Part shown: piece by piece, positions 8,631 through 17,441 of the stretch
Numbering within the stretch: the first letter of the stretch is position 1
Layout of the letters: each line of letters opens with the position of its first letter
Assembly: GCA_966211765.1 (NCBI GenBank)
Contig: CBIHOV010000036.1
Coordinates: 23,227 to 87,226, forward strand
Length of the DNA: 64,000 bases
Source: Paraflavitalea sp966211765
GTDB taxonomy: Bacteria > Bacteroidota > Bacteroidia > Chitinophagales > Chitinophagaceae
Direction of reading: 5' to 3'
Program-made: the position numbers and the translations under genes
The notes under the pieces: model-generated
The model's database searches: none
Seen by the model: the letters and a program-made list of their open reading frames with translations, nothing else
Told to the model about the DNA's origin: nothing

Positions 8631-9698
8631 CTAAGGCAGTATATATTTGATCAACAGCTCGAAGGCCTGTTTTGCCACCCTGGCGCCATAATTACCCTGG
8701 GTAAACACCACTACCAGGTCCAGGTCTTTGATGATCATGATGTATTGGCCGCCATTGCCCGATGCCAAAATCACTTCTTCCTGTTTGTTATTGGACTTGA
8801 TCCTGATGTTTTCCCGGTACCAGTAATAGCCATAAAAGGTTGGCTGAGGAATAGCCAGTGGAGTCTTGCTGATCCTCACATAGGAAAAGTCAGGGATAGG
8901 TATGACTGCCTTCGTAGACTCTTGTATCCATTTGGATGAAATGATCCTGTTGCCTTTCCATACACCTTTGTTGCTGACCAGCTGGCCTATTTTCAACATA
9001 TCAAGCGGGCGTATATAAAATGAGCCTGCTGTCATAGCATGGCCTGCGGGATCAATGGTCCAGCGGTAGTGGGTGATGCCGAGGGGATCGAATAAGTATT
9101 TTTTAGCAAAGGCCATGGTCGACATACCGGTAGCCTTACTGATGATGCCGCTGATGATCATGGGAGCGCTGGATGAATAGGCCCATACCGTTCCGGGTTG
9201 ATCTTTCATGGGTAGTTCGAGCGAGAACTTTACCCAATCCTGCGTAGTGGCCATCTCGTTCTCACAATCTTTGGTACCGTCAAATTCTTCACAATCAAAG
9301 CCTGCTTTCATTTCCAGCATGTCTTTAATGGTCCATGCTTTTTTCCGGGCATCTTTACCTAAGGACTGGGCATACTCAGGGAAATAGGAGAGTACCGGCT
9401 GGTGTACATCTTTTATAAATCCCTTGTCAATAGCGATGCCCGCCAGCAGGCTGGTGATGGATTTGAAAGCGGAACGGGTATCGTGCAGGGAATCCCTGTT
9501 GTAGCCATTGAAATAATGTTCATACAGCAGACTATCGCCCCGGGAGATCAATACGCTATGGACATTTGGATAGCTATTGTTCTCAATTTGAGTGGTCATC
9601 TCTTCCAACTTGCCGGGTTGCTTTGTTTGCTGCCCCTGGCAATGAATAGCCATATTAATAAACAGGGTCAATAGCAGGAAGCTGTTTAACTTTTTCAT
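8631..9698 (-). CDS. Serine hydrolase, class C beta-lactamase/penicillin-binding fold
   Basis: 355 aa with a hydrophobic N-terminal export signal (MKKLNSFLLLTLFINMAIHC). The active-site SxxK reads SAFK (Ser76, Lys79) followed by SITSLLAG. The second motif is YSS in WAYSSSAPM, and a glycine-rich strand (ASGNGGQYIM) stands where the third motif lies. These features support an acyl-serine hydrolase acting in the periplasm or at the cell surface. The family includes beta-lactamases, D-aminopeptidases and esterases, so the substrate is not assigned. Monocistronic. Two other members of the same fold are encoded at 13301 and 53946. Confidence 0.85.
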   Translation of the reverse strand: MKKLNSFLLLTLFINMAIHCQGQQTKQPGKLEEMTTQIENNSYPNVHSVLISRGDSLLYEHYFNGYNRDSLHDTRSAFKSITSLLAGIAIDKGFIKDVHQPVLSYFPEYAQSLGKDARKKAWTIKDMLEMKAGFDCEEFDGTKDCENEMATTQDWVKFSLELPMKDQPGTVWAYSSSAPMIISGIISKATGMSTMAFAKKYLFDPLGITHYRWTIDPAGHAMTAGSFYIRPLDMLKIGQLVSNKGVWKGNRIISSKWIQESTKAVIPIPDFSYVRISKTPLAIPQPTFYGYYWYRENIRIKSNNKQEEVILASGNGGQYIMIIKDLDLVVVFTQGNYGARVAKQAFELLIKYILP

Positions 9699-9838
9699 GG
9701 AAGTATTTAGTGGGTTAAGGGGTGTTAAATTACTCTTTCCCCTTGTATGTCGGGTAAATGCTACTGTTATATTATCTTTTCTTTAACGATCCTGGTTGCA
9801 ATCATTGCGTGTGGCTCACCGTTAAAGGGTATCTACGC

Positions 9839-10276
9839 ATGGTACTGCACCGTCATATATTCTTCCTGGCGCTTTTTTTGATACCGGTCGTTTTTCTTGC
9901 CGGCAACAAGATCGTCTGGCTATGGCATTCAAAAAAACACACAGGCACTTTATATTTTAAAGGAAGAGGCAACGCTCTTGAACAGTTCAGTGCACCCTAT
10001 AGCATTATTTATTTTAAATTGGGAAAAGACACGGTTTGGTTCGAACGACAAGGCAGTCTTCAGTTTAAGAGAGGAGACAAAGTACCTATACGTTATCAAA
10101 CCGGTAATCCCTCCGATGCCGAAGTGGACAATTTTCGCTGTATTTGGGGAGCTACTGTTATTTATGGGGGGCTGCCATTACTCGTGTTGCTGGTGATTGC
10201 CCTACATCCACACATCATCCCCTTTCACTCAAAGATCCATCTCACGCTTAGGAAACCTTTTATCCGGATTGTCTGA
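9839..10276 (+). CDS. DUF3592-like small membrane protein
   Basis: 145 aa from the ATG at 9839, chosen because MVLHRHIFFLALFLIPVVFL is immediately a membrane segment; longer starts to 9758 add an unlikely leader. A beta-rich central part (about 40-100) with TGTLYFKG and YQTGNPSDAEV matches the general layout of DUF3592 proteins, and a second membrane segment (LPLLVLLVIALH) follows, then a short basic tail. Function unknown. Confidence 0.6.
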   Translation: MVLHRHIFFLALFLIPVVFLAGNKIVWLWHSKKHTGTLYFKGRGNALEQFSAPYSIIYFKLGKDTVWFERQGSLQFKRGDKVPIRYQTGNPSDAEVDNFRCIWGATVIYGGLPLLVLLVIALHPHIIPFHSKIHLTLRKPFIRIV

Positions 10277-10389
10277 CCTCCTTTTACTGCTCCGCGTTTA
10301 TCACTAACTGATCTGCCCGAAATAGAGAAAACTGCTCCTGTTCCGGTATTGAAATTTGAGGGACCTTTACTTATCTCAAATGGTAAGTT

Positions 10390-11307
10390 ATGCAACATAT
10401 CTATATTATTGGCGCAGGAGCAGTGGGTAAGGTATTGGCCGTGACGCTGGCACTCCACAATAGAAAGGTTACGTTGCTACGAGGCAGCGTTGATGACCAG
10501 GAAAGTCATACGGAAAGGATACAGGTGGTCACCGCCCAAAATGGAATACTGGAAGCCACTATTGAAGTGAGTTCCTTAAACAAGGTGCCGGTATTGAATG
10601 GGTTGATCGTGCTGACCAATAAATCCTTTGGAAATGCGGGCCTGGCGCAGTCGCTAAAAGGCAAGACAGGCGATTCTCCCATTGTCCTCTTACAAAATGG
10701 ACTTGGCGTAGAGCAGGTATTTATTGACAAAGGGTTTCCCCAGGTATATCGTTGCGTACTCTTTATGACGAGCCAGTTGATAGAAGAAAACAGGATCAGC
10801 TTTAAACCGGTGACGGCTTCTCCGATAGGCCTGATAAAAGGCGATGCCCACCAGGTGGATGCGATCGTTGCTCAACTCAATAGTCCACATTTCGGCTTCA
10901 GGGCCGAAAGCAATATCCAGCCCATCATCTGGAAGAAGGCCATTGCCAACAGTGTATTCAATTCCATCTGTCCTTTACTGGATATTGACAATGGCATCTT
11001 TCACCGCAATGAAGCCGTAATGGCCATGGCCTCCGGCGTGATCAAAGAATGCGTTGGGATTGCTCAGGCAAAGGGTGTGGCCCTTACGGAAGAAGAGGTT
11101 ACAGCAACTGTATTAATGATCAGCCGCCTGTCCGACGGACAACTGATCTCCACGCTGCAGGATATTAACCACAAACGTCCCACGGAGATCGGGACGCTGA
11201 ATTTTGCTATTGTACAAATCGCCCAATCACTAGGGCTGGAAAATACTGTACCGGAAACCCGCATATTGGGCGAATTGACGAAGTTGAAATCGGATCTAAG
11301 CCGATAA
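10390..11307 (+). CDS. Ketopantoate reductase-family protein (PanE/ApbA)
   Basis: 305 aa with an N-terminal NADP-binding motif GAGAVG (8-13) and the C-terminal helical domain of the family, including WKKAIANSVFNSI (181-193) that holds the lysine and asparagine used by 2-dehydropantoate 2-reductase. The likely reaction is NADPH-dependent reduction of 2-dehydropantoate to pantoate in coenzyme A synthesis. The neighbours are unrelated and many genomes carry PanE paralogues with other substrates, so assignment as the true PanE is tentative. It converges with the metallophosphoesterase gene, one base apart. Confidence 0.75.
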   Translation: MQHIYIIGAGAVGKVLAVTLALHNRKVTLLRGSVDDQESHTERIQVVTAQNGILEATIEVSSLNKVPVLNGLIVLTNKSFGNAGLAQSLKGKTGDSPIVLLQNGLGVEQVFIDKGFPQVYRCVLFMTSQLIEENRISFKPVTASPIGLIKGDAHQVDAIVAQLNSPHFGFRAESNIQPIIWKKAIANSVFNSICPLLDIDNGIFHRNEAVMAMASGVIKECVGIAQAKGVALTEEEVTATVLMISRLSDGQLISTLQDINHKRPTEIGTLNFAIVQIAQSLGLENTVPETRILGELTKLKSDLSR

Positions 11308-11308
11308 A

Positions 11309-12550
11309 TTACCGCTTAGCCAGTATCTCATACTTTCCCGCTTCAGTACCATCATCCTTCAGCATCTGCAGGGAAAACTTTTGCTGATCGGCTTTTACCT
11401 GGATCAGGGTGCGCTTGCCTTCAAGAGGACCGCCACCAATGATCAGGGGGTAATTGTGCTCACCAGCCACAGGCGGGTGCACACCATAGGTATGGGTGTG
11501 ACCGGAGATCACGATGTCTACTTTGTATTTATCGAACAGGGGAGAGAACAGCTCGCGGCAATGCAAAGCGCCATGGCCCTTGCCCGAATAATGCGGCGGG
11601 ATATGCATCATCACCACCCTGTATTTGGCTTTCTTATAAGCTTTGCTTTGTAACTGGGTTTCCAGCCAGGCAGCCTGTTTGATGCGGTACGCATCAAAAT
11701 CAACTATGCCTGCATACACAGGGGTACTATCCTCTTTGTCTTCACCCGTATCGAGGGCAATGGCGAAAACCGGTCCCCACTGAAAACTAAAATACTGACC
11801 ACCGGGGTTGGAGAAATAATCCTTCAGGTTGCGTGCATACTTGCCGCGTGTTTCATGGTTGCCGCGTACAAACAGCAAAGGTTTGTTGGAAGCGAAAGCT
11901 GCAGTACAAGGCGTAAGCAAATGATCAATGATCTGCTGCTCATCGGTCTGGTAATCGAACATATCTCCATTAAGGAATACGAAATCGTAAGGATGCTCTT
12001 TGTTGAGCCCCATGAGGTGACCGAAAGAAGCCGGACGGTCATGAATATCATTTAAGATAAGCCAGCTTACTTCTTTTGCCGTGGGATTGATGGTGGTAAA
12101 AGAATAGGCATCACTTTGGATGGTTTCGCCATAAGTAAGTTTATAAGGCTGGAATTCTTTGATGTCTTTTGATACCACCCGGTATTGGTAAGTTTTGCCG
12201 GGCTGCAGTCCTTCGATCACCACTTCGTGCACACGGTTGTAAGCATTCACGAGCCCATCGACCACGGCATGTGCCTTCTTGTCCAATGCGGCCCCCTGCT
12301 CACCATATTCCACCCAGCTATAGCAGGGACGGGCCGTGATCCAGCGGATGGTCATACTGTTGTCCGTCATAGCCTGCAGGTAGGGCTTTGCCAGGAATAC
12401 ATGTTCTGCTTCGGCGGTGGCAGGTGCTGCAGCAGCTTCTTTGGCCAAGGCGCCAAAAGGCGTAAGGGCCGCTGTGCCCAGGGCAGTAGCGCGTGTAATG
12501 GAACCCAGGAAGTTTCTCCTGTTCAGTGCATTGTTTTGTTGCTCACTCAT
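11309..12550 (-). CDS. Tat-exported metallophosphoesterase with N-terminal purple-acid-phosphatase-like domain
   Basis: 413 aa. A twin-arginine signal (RRNFLG, 11-16, followed by an alanine-rich segment) implies export of a folded, metal-loaded enzyme. Residues about 50-155 are an FN3-like domain as in purple acid phosphatases (LQAMTDNSMTIRW). The calcineurin-like core shows NDIHD (167-171), NGDMFD (194-199), GNHE (230-233), a MMHIPPH histidine and SGHTHTYG. It should hydrolyse a phosphate ester outside the cytoplasm. A 12-bp palindrome of LacI-operator type lies 57 bases upstream, suggesting sugar- or nucleoside-linked control. Substrate unknown. Confidence 0.85.
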   Translation of the reverse strand: MSEQQNNALNRRNFLGSITRATALGTAALTPFGALAKEAAAAPATAEAEHVFLAKPYLQAMTDNSMTIRWITARPCYSWVEYGEQGAALDKKAHAVVDGLVNAYNRVHEVVIEGLQPGKTYQYRVVSKDIKEFQPYKLTYGETIQSDAYSFTTINPTAKEVSWLILNDIHDRPASFGHLMGLNKEHPYDFVFLNGDMFDYQTDEQQIIDHLLTPCTAAFASNKPLLFVRGNHETRGKYARNLKDYFSNPGGQYFSFQWGPVFAIALDTGEDKEDSTPVYAGIVDFDAYRIKQAAWLETQLQSKAYKKAKYRVVMMHIPPHYSGKGHGALHCRELFSPLFDKYKVDIVISGHTHTYGVHPPVAGEHNYPLIIGGGPLEGKRTLIQVKADQQKFSLQMLKDDGTEAGKYEILAKR

Positions 12551-12606
12551 AAGGGTATTATTAAATACCCGCTAAAAGTAAGGAATAGGTCAATAGGGAA
12601 ATTTGT

Positions 12607-12618
12607 GCAAACGTTTGC
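12607..12618. promoter_or_regulatory. LacI/GalR-type palindromic operator
   Basis: GCAAACGTTTGC is a perfect 12-bp palindrome with the central CG typical of LacI/GalR-family operators. It lies upstream of the metallophosphoesterase start and 13 bases beyond the end of the next minus-strand gene. No LacI regulator is encoded in the window, so a distant regulator would be needed. The only nearby minus-strand box is a weak TACTTTTA. Confidence 0.55.
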
Positions 12619-12630
12619 GCCGTTATATTA

Positions 12631-13224
12631 CTATTCTGTTAAGGGGGCGAGCTTCCAGTATTTGCCGTTGTCGTCCATGGCAAAGAGGAAATTCCTGCCT
12701 CCATACGCAATGCTATGGAAGAATGTTTTTGCTTTGGCAGTAATATAACCTTTGGTGAACACTCCATTTTCTTTGAGGAAGCCAACCTGTATTAATTGGT
12801 CTTCATCTGTGTCGGGGTTATTGAGGCAGGCAAAATCCTGCATATTGGCGGCAAATACAGGCACCCCGATCAGGGTATCACATTTACCGGTCAGTTGGTT
12901 TACCAGGTAGTAACGTTCGTTGTGCAATTCAGTTTTCTTCACCAGGGCCAGTTTGGTACCGCGCACATCTCCCAGGTAGCTGTATTCGCCCATGTCGCTA
13001 TCGACATTGATGTCATTGAATATTTTATACTGTTGATTGGTCAGTGGTATGAGCAACCTGCCGGATTGTTTTCTTACCTGGTTGTTGAATACCAGGAAGG
13101 GCGTGCGCCCCACGCTGTCGTACTGCGTTTTCTTAATGGCAATGTATTGGCAGGGAATGCTTTTTTGGGCGGATGCCTGCACGGCAAATGCCAGCGCAAT
13201 GGCAAGGATGGTGAAGGACTTCAT
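12631..13224 (-). CDS. Secreted hypothetical protein
   Basis: 197 aa with a clear signal peptide (MKSFTILAIALAFAVQASAQ). The mature part has no cysteine-rich or catalytic motif that I recognise. It contains beta-strand-rich stretches such as PFLVFNNQVRK and YYLVNQLTGKCDTLIG, and ends with FLFAMDDNGKYWKLAPL. The same strand continues into the phosphoesterase gene 80 bases later, but the operator-like palindrome between them suggests separate control. No function assigned. Confidence 0.65.
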   Translation of the reverse strand: MKSFTILAIALAFAVQASAQKSIPCQYIAIKKTQYDSVGRTPFLVFNNQVRKQSGRLLIPLTNQQYKIFNDINVDSDMGEYSYLGDVRGTKLALVKKTELHNERYYLVNQLTGKCDTLIGVPVFAANMQDFACLNNPDTDEDQLIQVGFLKENGVFTKGYITAKAKTFFHSIAYGGRNFLFAMDDNGKYWKLAPLTE

Positions 13225-13300
13225 AATTTAGGGGTGTTGGGGATAACCGGGTTCCAGGATAATTAAACTACCCTGTAAATTTATAGTCAAAACCGCTATT

Positions 13301-14419
13301 ATGCAAGTAGCCCCTCCTCACCAACGCTTATTATCATTTCTTTATCTATGTTGTCTCTTCATTTTGTTGTCGAATAGCTCTTTGTACGCGCAAAAAGGAA
13401 TAGAAGAGAATATTGATAAGCTCATTTCGAAAGCGATGGCCGAAGAGGAATTTCCCGGCATGGCCGTGGCCGTTATCCAGGACAACAAGGTCCTTTTTAA
13501 AAAGACCTATGGCCTGCGTGCCCGGTCGGGCAAGGAAAAGGTGGATGAGCACACCATCTTCAGTATTGGTTCGGTATCCAAAGCATTTACGGCAGTGGGC
13601 CTGATGCAGTTGGTACAGGAAGGGAAAATAGCGTTGGAAGATCCTATAAAAAAGCACCTGAAAGGCTTGCCCGATGCCTGGGGTACCATCACCATCCAAC
13701 AATACATGACGCACACCAGCGGAATACCAGCTATAAAGGGAGAAAAAGCCGAGGATTCTTTTGAGGCCACGGTGAAGAAGGCTGGTAAATTACCCATGGC
13801 ATTTGCCCCCGGCAAAAAACAGCAATACAACAACTTTAACTTTGCGGTACTGGGTAAGCTTATGGAAGCGGTTACAGGCAGGAGTTATCTTGACTATATG
13901 ACGCAGGCCTTATTCGTTCCCCTGCAAATGACCCGCAGCGGCGTAAAGCCGGGTGCATCCAATGTAGCGCTGGGACACCTGTTAAAGAAAGGACAATGGA
14001 AAGAAATTGTATCTCATTTCCGCCCGAACGATTATGGGCTCCCTTCCGGTGGTTTACAAACCAGCCTGAACGACTTCATTAAATTGAGCCTGGCGCTCAA
14101 TGGCAATACGCTGTTGCGCCCCAAAAACACCAATACCATGTGGGTACCTTATTCCGCCAAACTGTCGAATACACCCGGTTGGCATTCCCGGATGGCTGGC
14201 AACGAAATTGTGATTCATAAAGGTGGCGGGGGTACTGGTATTGGCAGTGTGTGTGATTATAAGATCGTACCCTCCCAAAAAATGTATGTGATTGTTATGA
14301 CCAATAAGGCCGGTAATAAACTTTCGCCTGCAGCCATTACCGATGATATCCTGTTCAAGTGCTTCAATATTCCCCAGGATACCAGTGGGCCTGATGCAGG
14401 GGAAGGCAATGAGCATTAA
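13301..14419 (+). CDS. Serine hydrolase, beta-lactamase fold
   Basis: 372 aa with a signal peptide (hydrophobic 10-28, ending near SLYAQ). SVSK (Ser91-Lys94) supplies the nucleophile and base, YNNFNF gives the Tyr-x-Asn motif, and HKGGGG is the third-motif HxG. Length and motif order match class C beta-lactamase/penicillin-binding-like hydrolases. It is followed 18 bases later by a Crp-type regulator in the same direction, so the two are probably cotranscribed. Natural substrate unknown. Confidence 0.85.
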   Translation: MQVAPPHQRLLSFLYLCCLFILLSNSSLYAQKGIEENIDKLISKAMAEEEFPGMAVAVIQDNKVLFKKTYGLRARSGKEKVDEHTIFSIGSVSKAFTAVGLMQLVQEGKIALEDPIKKHLKGLPDAWGTITIQQYMTHTSGIPAIKGEKAEDSFEATVKKAGKLPMAFAPGKKQQYNNFNFAVLGKLMEAVTGRSYLDYMTQALFVPLQMTRSGVKPGASNVALGHLLKKGQWKEIVSHFRPNDYGLPSGGLQTSLNDFIKLSLALNGNTLLRPKNTNTMWVPYSAKLSNTPGWHSRMAGNEIVIHKGGGGTGIGSVCDYKIVPSQKMYVIVMTNKAGNKLSPAAITDDILFKCFNIPQDTSGPDAGEGNEH

Positions 14420-14437
14420 TTTTGAGGTTATTTTATT

Positions 14438-15010
14438 ATGGAAGCAGTTTTGGCTTATATAAACTCACTGGGTGAATTTTCAGCAGCAAGCTGGAACCTA
14501 TTGAACCCGGCCCTTACAACGGTGTCTTTTGAAAAAGGAAGCTACCTGTTGCAGAAGGGCCAGGTTTGTGATGCGTTGTTTTTCATCAACCAGGGTTTCT
14601 GTCGTGCATTCTATGAGCAGGACGAACAGGAGATCAATACAGATTTCTTTTTTGAACAGGAGATCGCCACCAATATCAACAGTTTTGCCAAAGGAGCGCC
14701 TTCGGAATTTGCACTGCAGGCTTGTGAAGGGCTCACCGCAGTAAGATTTGACAAGGCCAGACTGCGGGTGGCCGGACGGCTTGATCCGGCTATTGAAACA
14801 CTGGGCAGGAATTGCCTGCAACAAATTGCCATGCGACAGGAAACACACAATGCCTTGTTCAAACTCATGACGGCGGAAGAGCGTTATGCTTACCTCGAAC
14901 AGCATTCGCCAGCCATATTGCAAAGAGTGTCCCTTTCTCAATTATCTTCTTACCTGGGTGTAGCACGCGAGACCCTGAGTCGTATACGTAAAAGACGAAT
15001 GTCAGGCTGA
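14438..15010 (+). CDS. Crp/Fnr-family transcriptional regulator
   Basis: 190 aa. Residues about 20-110 form the cyclic-nucleotide-binding-type beta-roll (KGSYLLQKGQVCDALFFINQG), then a long helix and a C-terminal winged helix-turn-helix (LSQLSSYLGVARETLSRIRK). The short length and lack of a complete phosphate-binding cassette are typical of Bacteroidota Crp-like proteins, many of which do not respond to cAMP. No cysteine cluster of Fnr type. Its ligand is unknown, and its targets may include the hydrolase gene directly upstream. Confidence 0.8.
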   Translation: MEAVLAYINSLGEFSAASWNLLNPALTTVSFEKGSYLLQKGQVCDALFFINQGFCRAFYEQDEQEINTDFFFEQEIATNINSFAKGAPSEFALQACEGLTAVRFDKARLRVAGRLDPAIETLGRNCLQQIAMRQETHNALFKLMTAEERYAYLEQHSPAILQRVSLSQLSSYLGVARETLSRIRKRRMSG

Positions 15011-15320
15011 GCCAGTGGAAGGATGGGACGTCCTTCCTGCTTGTTGGCGGGATGGCTCACCTTGGTGCAAAGGTGTCTATCAAAGGGTTTTCATGCCCCT
15101 TTAGGGGCCTACGCTTTGTAGAAATGAACATCGCTAAATTCTTTTGCCCTGTAGGGGCAATCCTTAACGTTGCGCTGATCTAAGAAGCAAGTCAAAGGTC
15201 TGTCGAAGCCTTTCTCGTTGCCTTTTAAAACCACTTTGTGACGATCGTCACAGGCAGAACCCAATTACCCCGCCGACCTTTGCTGTAGGATAATGAATCA
15301 ATCATTCAAATATTTTACAC
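15011..15320. other. 310-base intergenic region with paired GCCCC palindromes
   Basis: No convincing gene. Two palindromes stand 51 bases apart: GCCCCTTTAGGGGC at 15095-15108 and TTGCCCTGTAGGGGCAA at 15144-15160. A related AGCCCCGTAGGGCT occurs at 30576-30589. This looks like a dispersed Bacteroidota intergenic repeat, not a terminator, because no T-run follows either palindrome. Confidence 0.5.
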
Positions 15321-15668
15321 ATGATAAACGAAGCAAAGACCACGGTACTGGCATTTATTGATGCCCTCAACAAGGAAGATTTCAAAGCAGCCAAAGCACA
15401 GGTGAATGATGACCTCACCTTCATCGGCGTAATGGGCACCCGCAACGGCGCTGATGCCTACTTTGCTGATATGGAGAAAATGAAACTGAAGTATGCAGTG
15501 AAAAATGCCATCGCAGAAGGAGCGGAGGTATGTCTTCAGTACGATATCAATATGGGCGGTGGTGTCAGCATTTTTGCCATTGGCTGGTACAGCCTGGTGC
15601 AGGGAAAGATCAGCGCATTCAAGGTGGTATTTGATCCCCGTGCGCTGCTGGAGAAGGCAGGCAGATGA
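15321..15668 (+). CDS. NTF2-like / SnoaL-type small protein
   Basis: 115 aa. The N-terminal helix (AKTTVLAFIDALNKEDFKAA) followed by strands ending in GKISAFKVVFDP is the alpha+beta cone of the NTF2/SnoaL superfamily. Members include isomerases, dehydratases and ligand carriers, so no reaction is assigned. No signal peptide. It is transcribed alone, and a hairpin terminator lies about 140 bases downstream. Confidence 0.75.
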   Translation: MINEAKTTVLAFIDALNKEDFKAAKAQVNDDLTFIGVMGTRNGADAYFADMEKMKLKYAVKNAIAEGAEVCLQYDINMGGGVSIFAIGWYSLVQGKISAFKVVFDPRALLEKAGR

Positions 15669-15807
15669 TAGCAGGCAGGAGGTGAGGGCGGAAACCGGAA
15701 AACCGTTTACCATTTCTGGAATAATTTAGTGGAGAACAAACAGTCATGCCAGTGGTTACCCGGCGGGGTACGGTGATGACTGGCTACCTATATTTTAATA
15801 GTAAAGG

Positions 15808-15840
15808 CCGGTCAGCTCACCTGACCGGTCTTTATTTTTA
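15808..15840 (+). terminator. Intrinsic terminator between the NTF2-like and bacilliredoxin genes
   Basis: CCGGTCAG and CTGACCGG pair over 8 bp around a CTCAC loop, followed by TCTTTATTTTT. It lies just before the end of the convergent bacilliredoxin gene and probably ends plus-strand transcription. Confidence 0.75.
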
Positions 15841-15846
15841 TCCATA

Positions 15847-16266
15847 TCAGGCGTGTTCTTCAACCAGCGCCCGCAGATCATTGGCTAAAGATTGAGGATC
15901 CCTCGATTCTATCCTGTGTTTGGGAATAAAACCAACCAATTCCTTGTCCTTAAAATATGCAAAGCAAGGAGAAGAAGGTGGAATATCCTGGATATGTGAG
16001 CGGAAACGGCTCGTAGCTTCCAGGTCTTGTCCGGCAAAAACAGAGACAATACGGTCCGGTTTTTTTCCGGTGTTGTCCTCCATGATCAATTTAACTGCCG
16101 GGCGGGCATTGCCTGCGGCACAGCCGCAAACGCTATTGACCACCACCAGGGTAGTGCCAGGCTGGTCCAGCGCCTTGTCTACATCGTCAGGAGTATGCAG
16201 TTCCTGTACGCCTGTGTTAGTAAGTTCTTCTCTAAAGGGCTTGATTAATAAAGGTGAGTAAGGCAT
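15847..16266 (-). CDS. Bacilliredoxin (BrxA/BrxB, YphP/YqiW family)
   Basis: 139 aa thioredoxin-fold protein with the family's characteristic CGC active site (NSVCGCAAGNARP, Cys47-Gly-Cys49). The length matches BrxA/BrxB. In Firmicutes these remove bacillithiol from S-bacillithiolated proteins, and related proteins in Bacteroidota are assumed to act on low-molecular-weight thiol disulfides. No signal peptide, so cytoplasmic. Monocistronic. Confidence 0.85.
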   Translation of the reverse strand: MPYSPLLIKPFREELTNTGVQELHTPDDVDKALDQPGTTLVVVNSVCGCAAGNARPAVKLIMEDNTGKKPDRIVSVFAGQDLEATSRFRSHIQDIPPSSPCFAYFKDKELVGFIPKHRIESRDPQSLANDLRALVEEHA

Positions 16267-16551
16267 AGCTTTATTTTTAAAGGTTAGGAAATACGGTCAC
16301 ACCGTTGTAGGGTTGATAACAACTGTATGTAGTTACCAATACCAACAATCCTGTTGCTACGAAATCAGATGAGGAGATGATGTGCGATGCGTGAATGGGA
16401 TTAAACGGTCAGTCACCCAGCAGAGGGGTTATCAATGGTAATAGTGAGTGATTGTCAAGATACCTCAAATTTTCATTCAACAAAATTAATTATTTCGGCC
16501 AGGGCAAAAAACTGATCGGCTCCGTGTGTGTATCGGTGAGAGATCGATGAC

Positions 16552-17427
16552 CTATCCTGCTTTGGCAAACTTTACCTGGGTTCTGTAGAGGGCCGGGGAT
16601 ACTGCTGTCTTGTTCTTAAAGAACCGGCTGAAATGATAGCCATCGGTAAAGCCCAGGTCCTGTGCAATGGCTTTGACAGGTTTGGGTGTGAGGTAGAGCT
16701 CACGCTTGGCCTCTGCAATGATGCGGTCGGCGATCATGTCGGTGAGGGTGCGGCTAAAGTGGTGCTTCACCAGTCTGGATAAGGCTTTGGGAGATATATT
16801 CAATAGCTCCGCATATTGCCCGGCACCGTGTTTCTTGCGGTAGTTGGTCTCAATAGCATTCTTCAGTTGCTGTAACAGGAAAGGTTCTTCTTTTACCTTA
16901 TTAGATGGATGACCGGTGTCTGCTGCTACCTGCAATTTAGATCGTGCCGCCACTATGAGAAAGATCTTCAGGAGTGATACCAGCAGTTCATGTTGCGCCA
17001 GCCCATCCTGTTGTAACTCTTCCCGCATACCTGATAATACAGCTAGCAGTTTACGGGTAGTGACTTCTTCGCAGTGATGGAAGGAAGGCTGGTAAATATT
17101 GTTGAACAGGATGCCATCGCAGGCTATTTCCTTATCGTGTTTATAGATACAAAAGAAGTCGGGATGAAAATTCAGTACCCATCCCTGGCAATTGTCCAGC
17201 TGCAGGGAAAAGGGTTGGTACAGGGAAAAATAAAGCAGGTCGTTCTCTTTAACAGGGGAAAGGCCTGCTTCCGTATGCACCGATCCTTCTCCTGCAGTGA
17301 TCAGGATGATCGTATAATAATTAAACCGCCGGATGGGATCCATCGTACCTATTTCATCCAATGTTGATACCCTGAAAGCCAGGGTACCATTTTGGGGATT
17401 GACCAATGTATTGGGATGTGTGACCAT
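16552..17427 (-). CDS. AraC-family transcriptional regulator
   Basis: 291 aa from the ATG at 17427; a TTG at 17445 would overlap the upstream gene by four bases and add six residues. The N-terminal cupin-like effector domain (about 10-100) precedes two helix-turn-helix motifs in the last 100 residues (GAGQYAELLNISPKALSRLV and PVKAIAQDLGFTDGYHFSRF). It follows the DUF1348 gene closely on the same strand, so the two probably form an operon. Effector unknown. Confidence 0.85.
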   Translation of the reverse strand: MVTHPNTLVNPQNGTLAFRVSTLDEIGTMDPIRRFNYYTIILITAGEGSVHTEAGLSPVKENDLLYFSLYQPFSLQLDNCQGWVLNFHPDFFCIYKHDKEIACDGILFNNIYQPSFHHCEEVTTRKLLAVLSGMREELQQDGLAQHELLVSLLKIFLIVAARSKLQVAADTGHPSNKVKEEPFLLQQLKNAIETNYRKKHGAGQYAELLNISPKALSRLVKHHFSRTLTDMIADRIIAEAKRELYLTPKPVKAIAQDLGFTDGYHFSRFFKNKTAVSPALYRTQVKFAKAG

Positions 17428-17441
17428 CCATGCAAAAGTAA

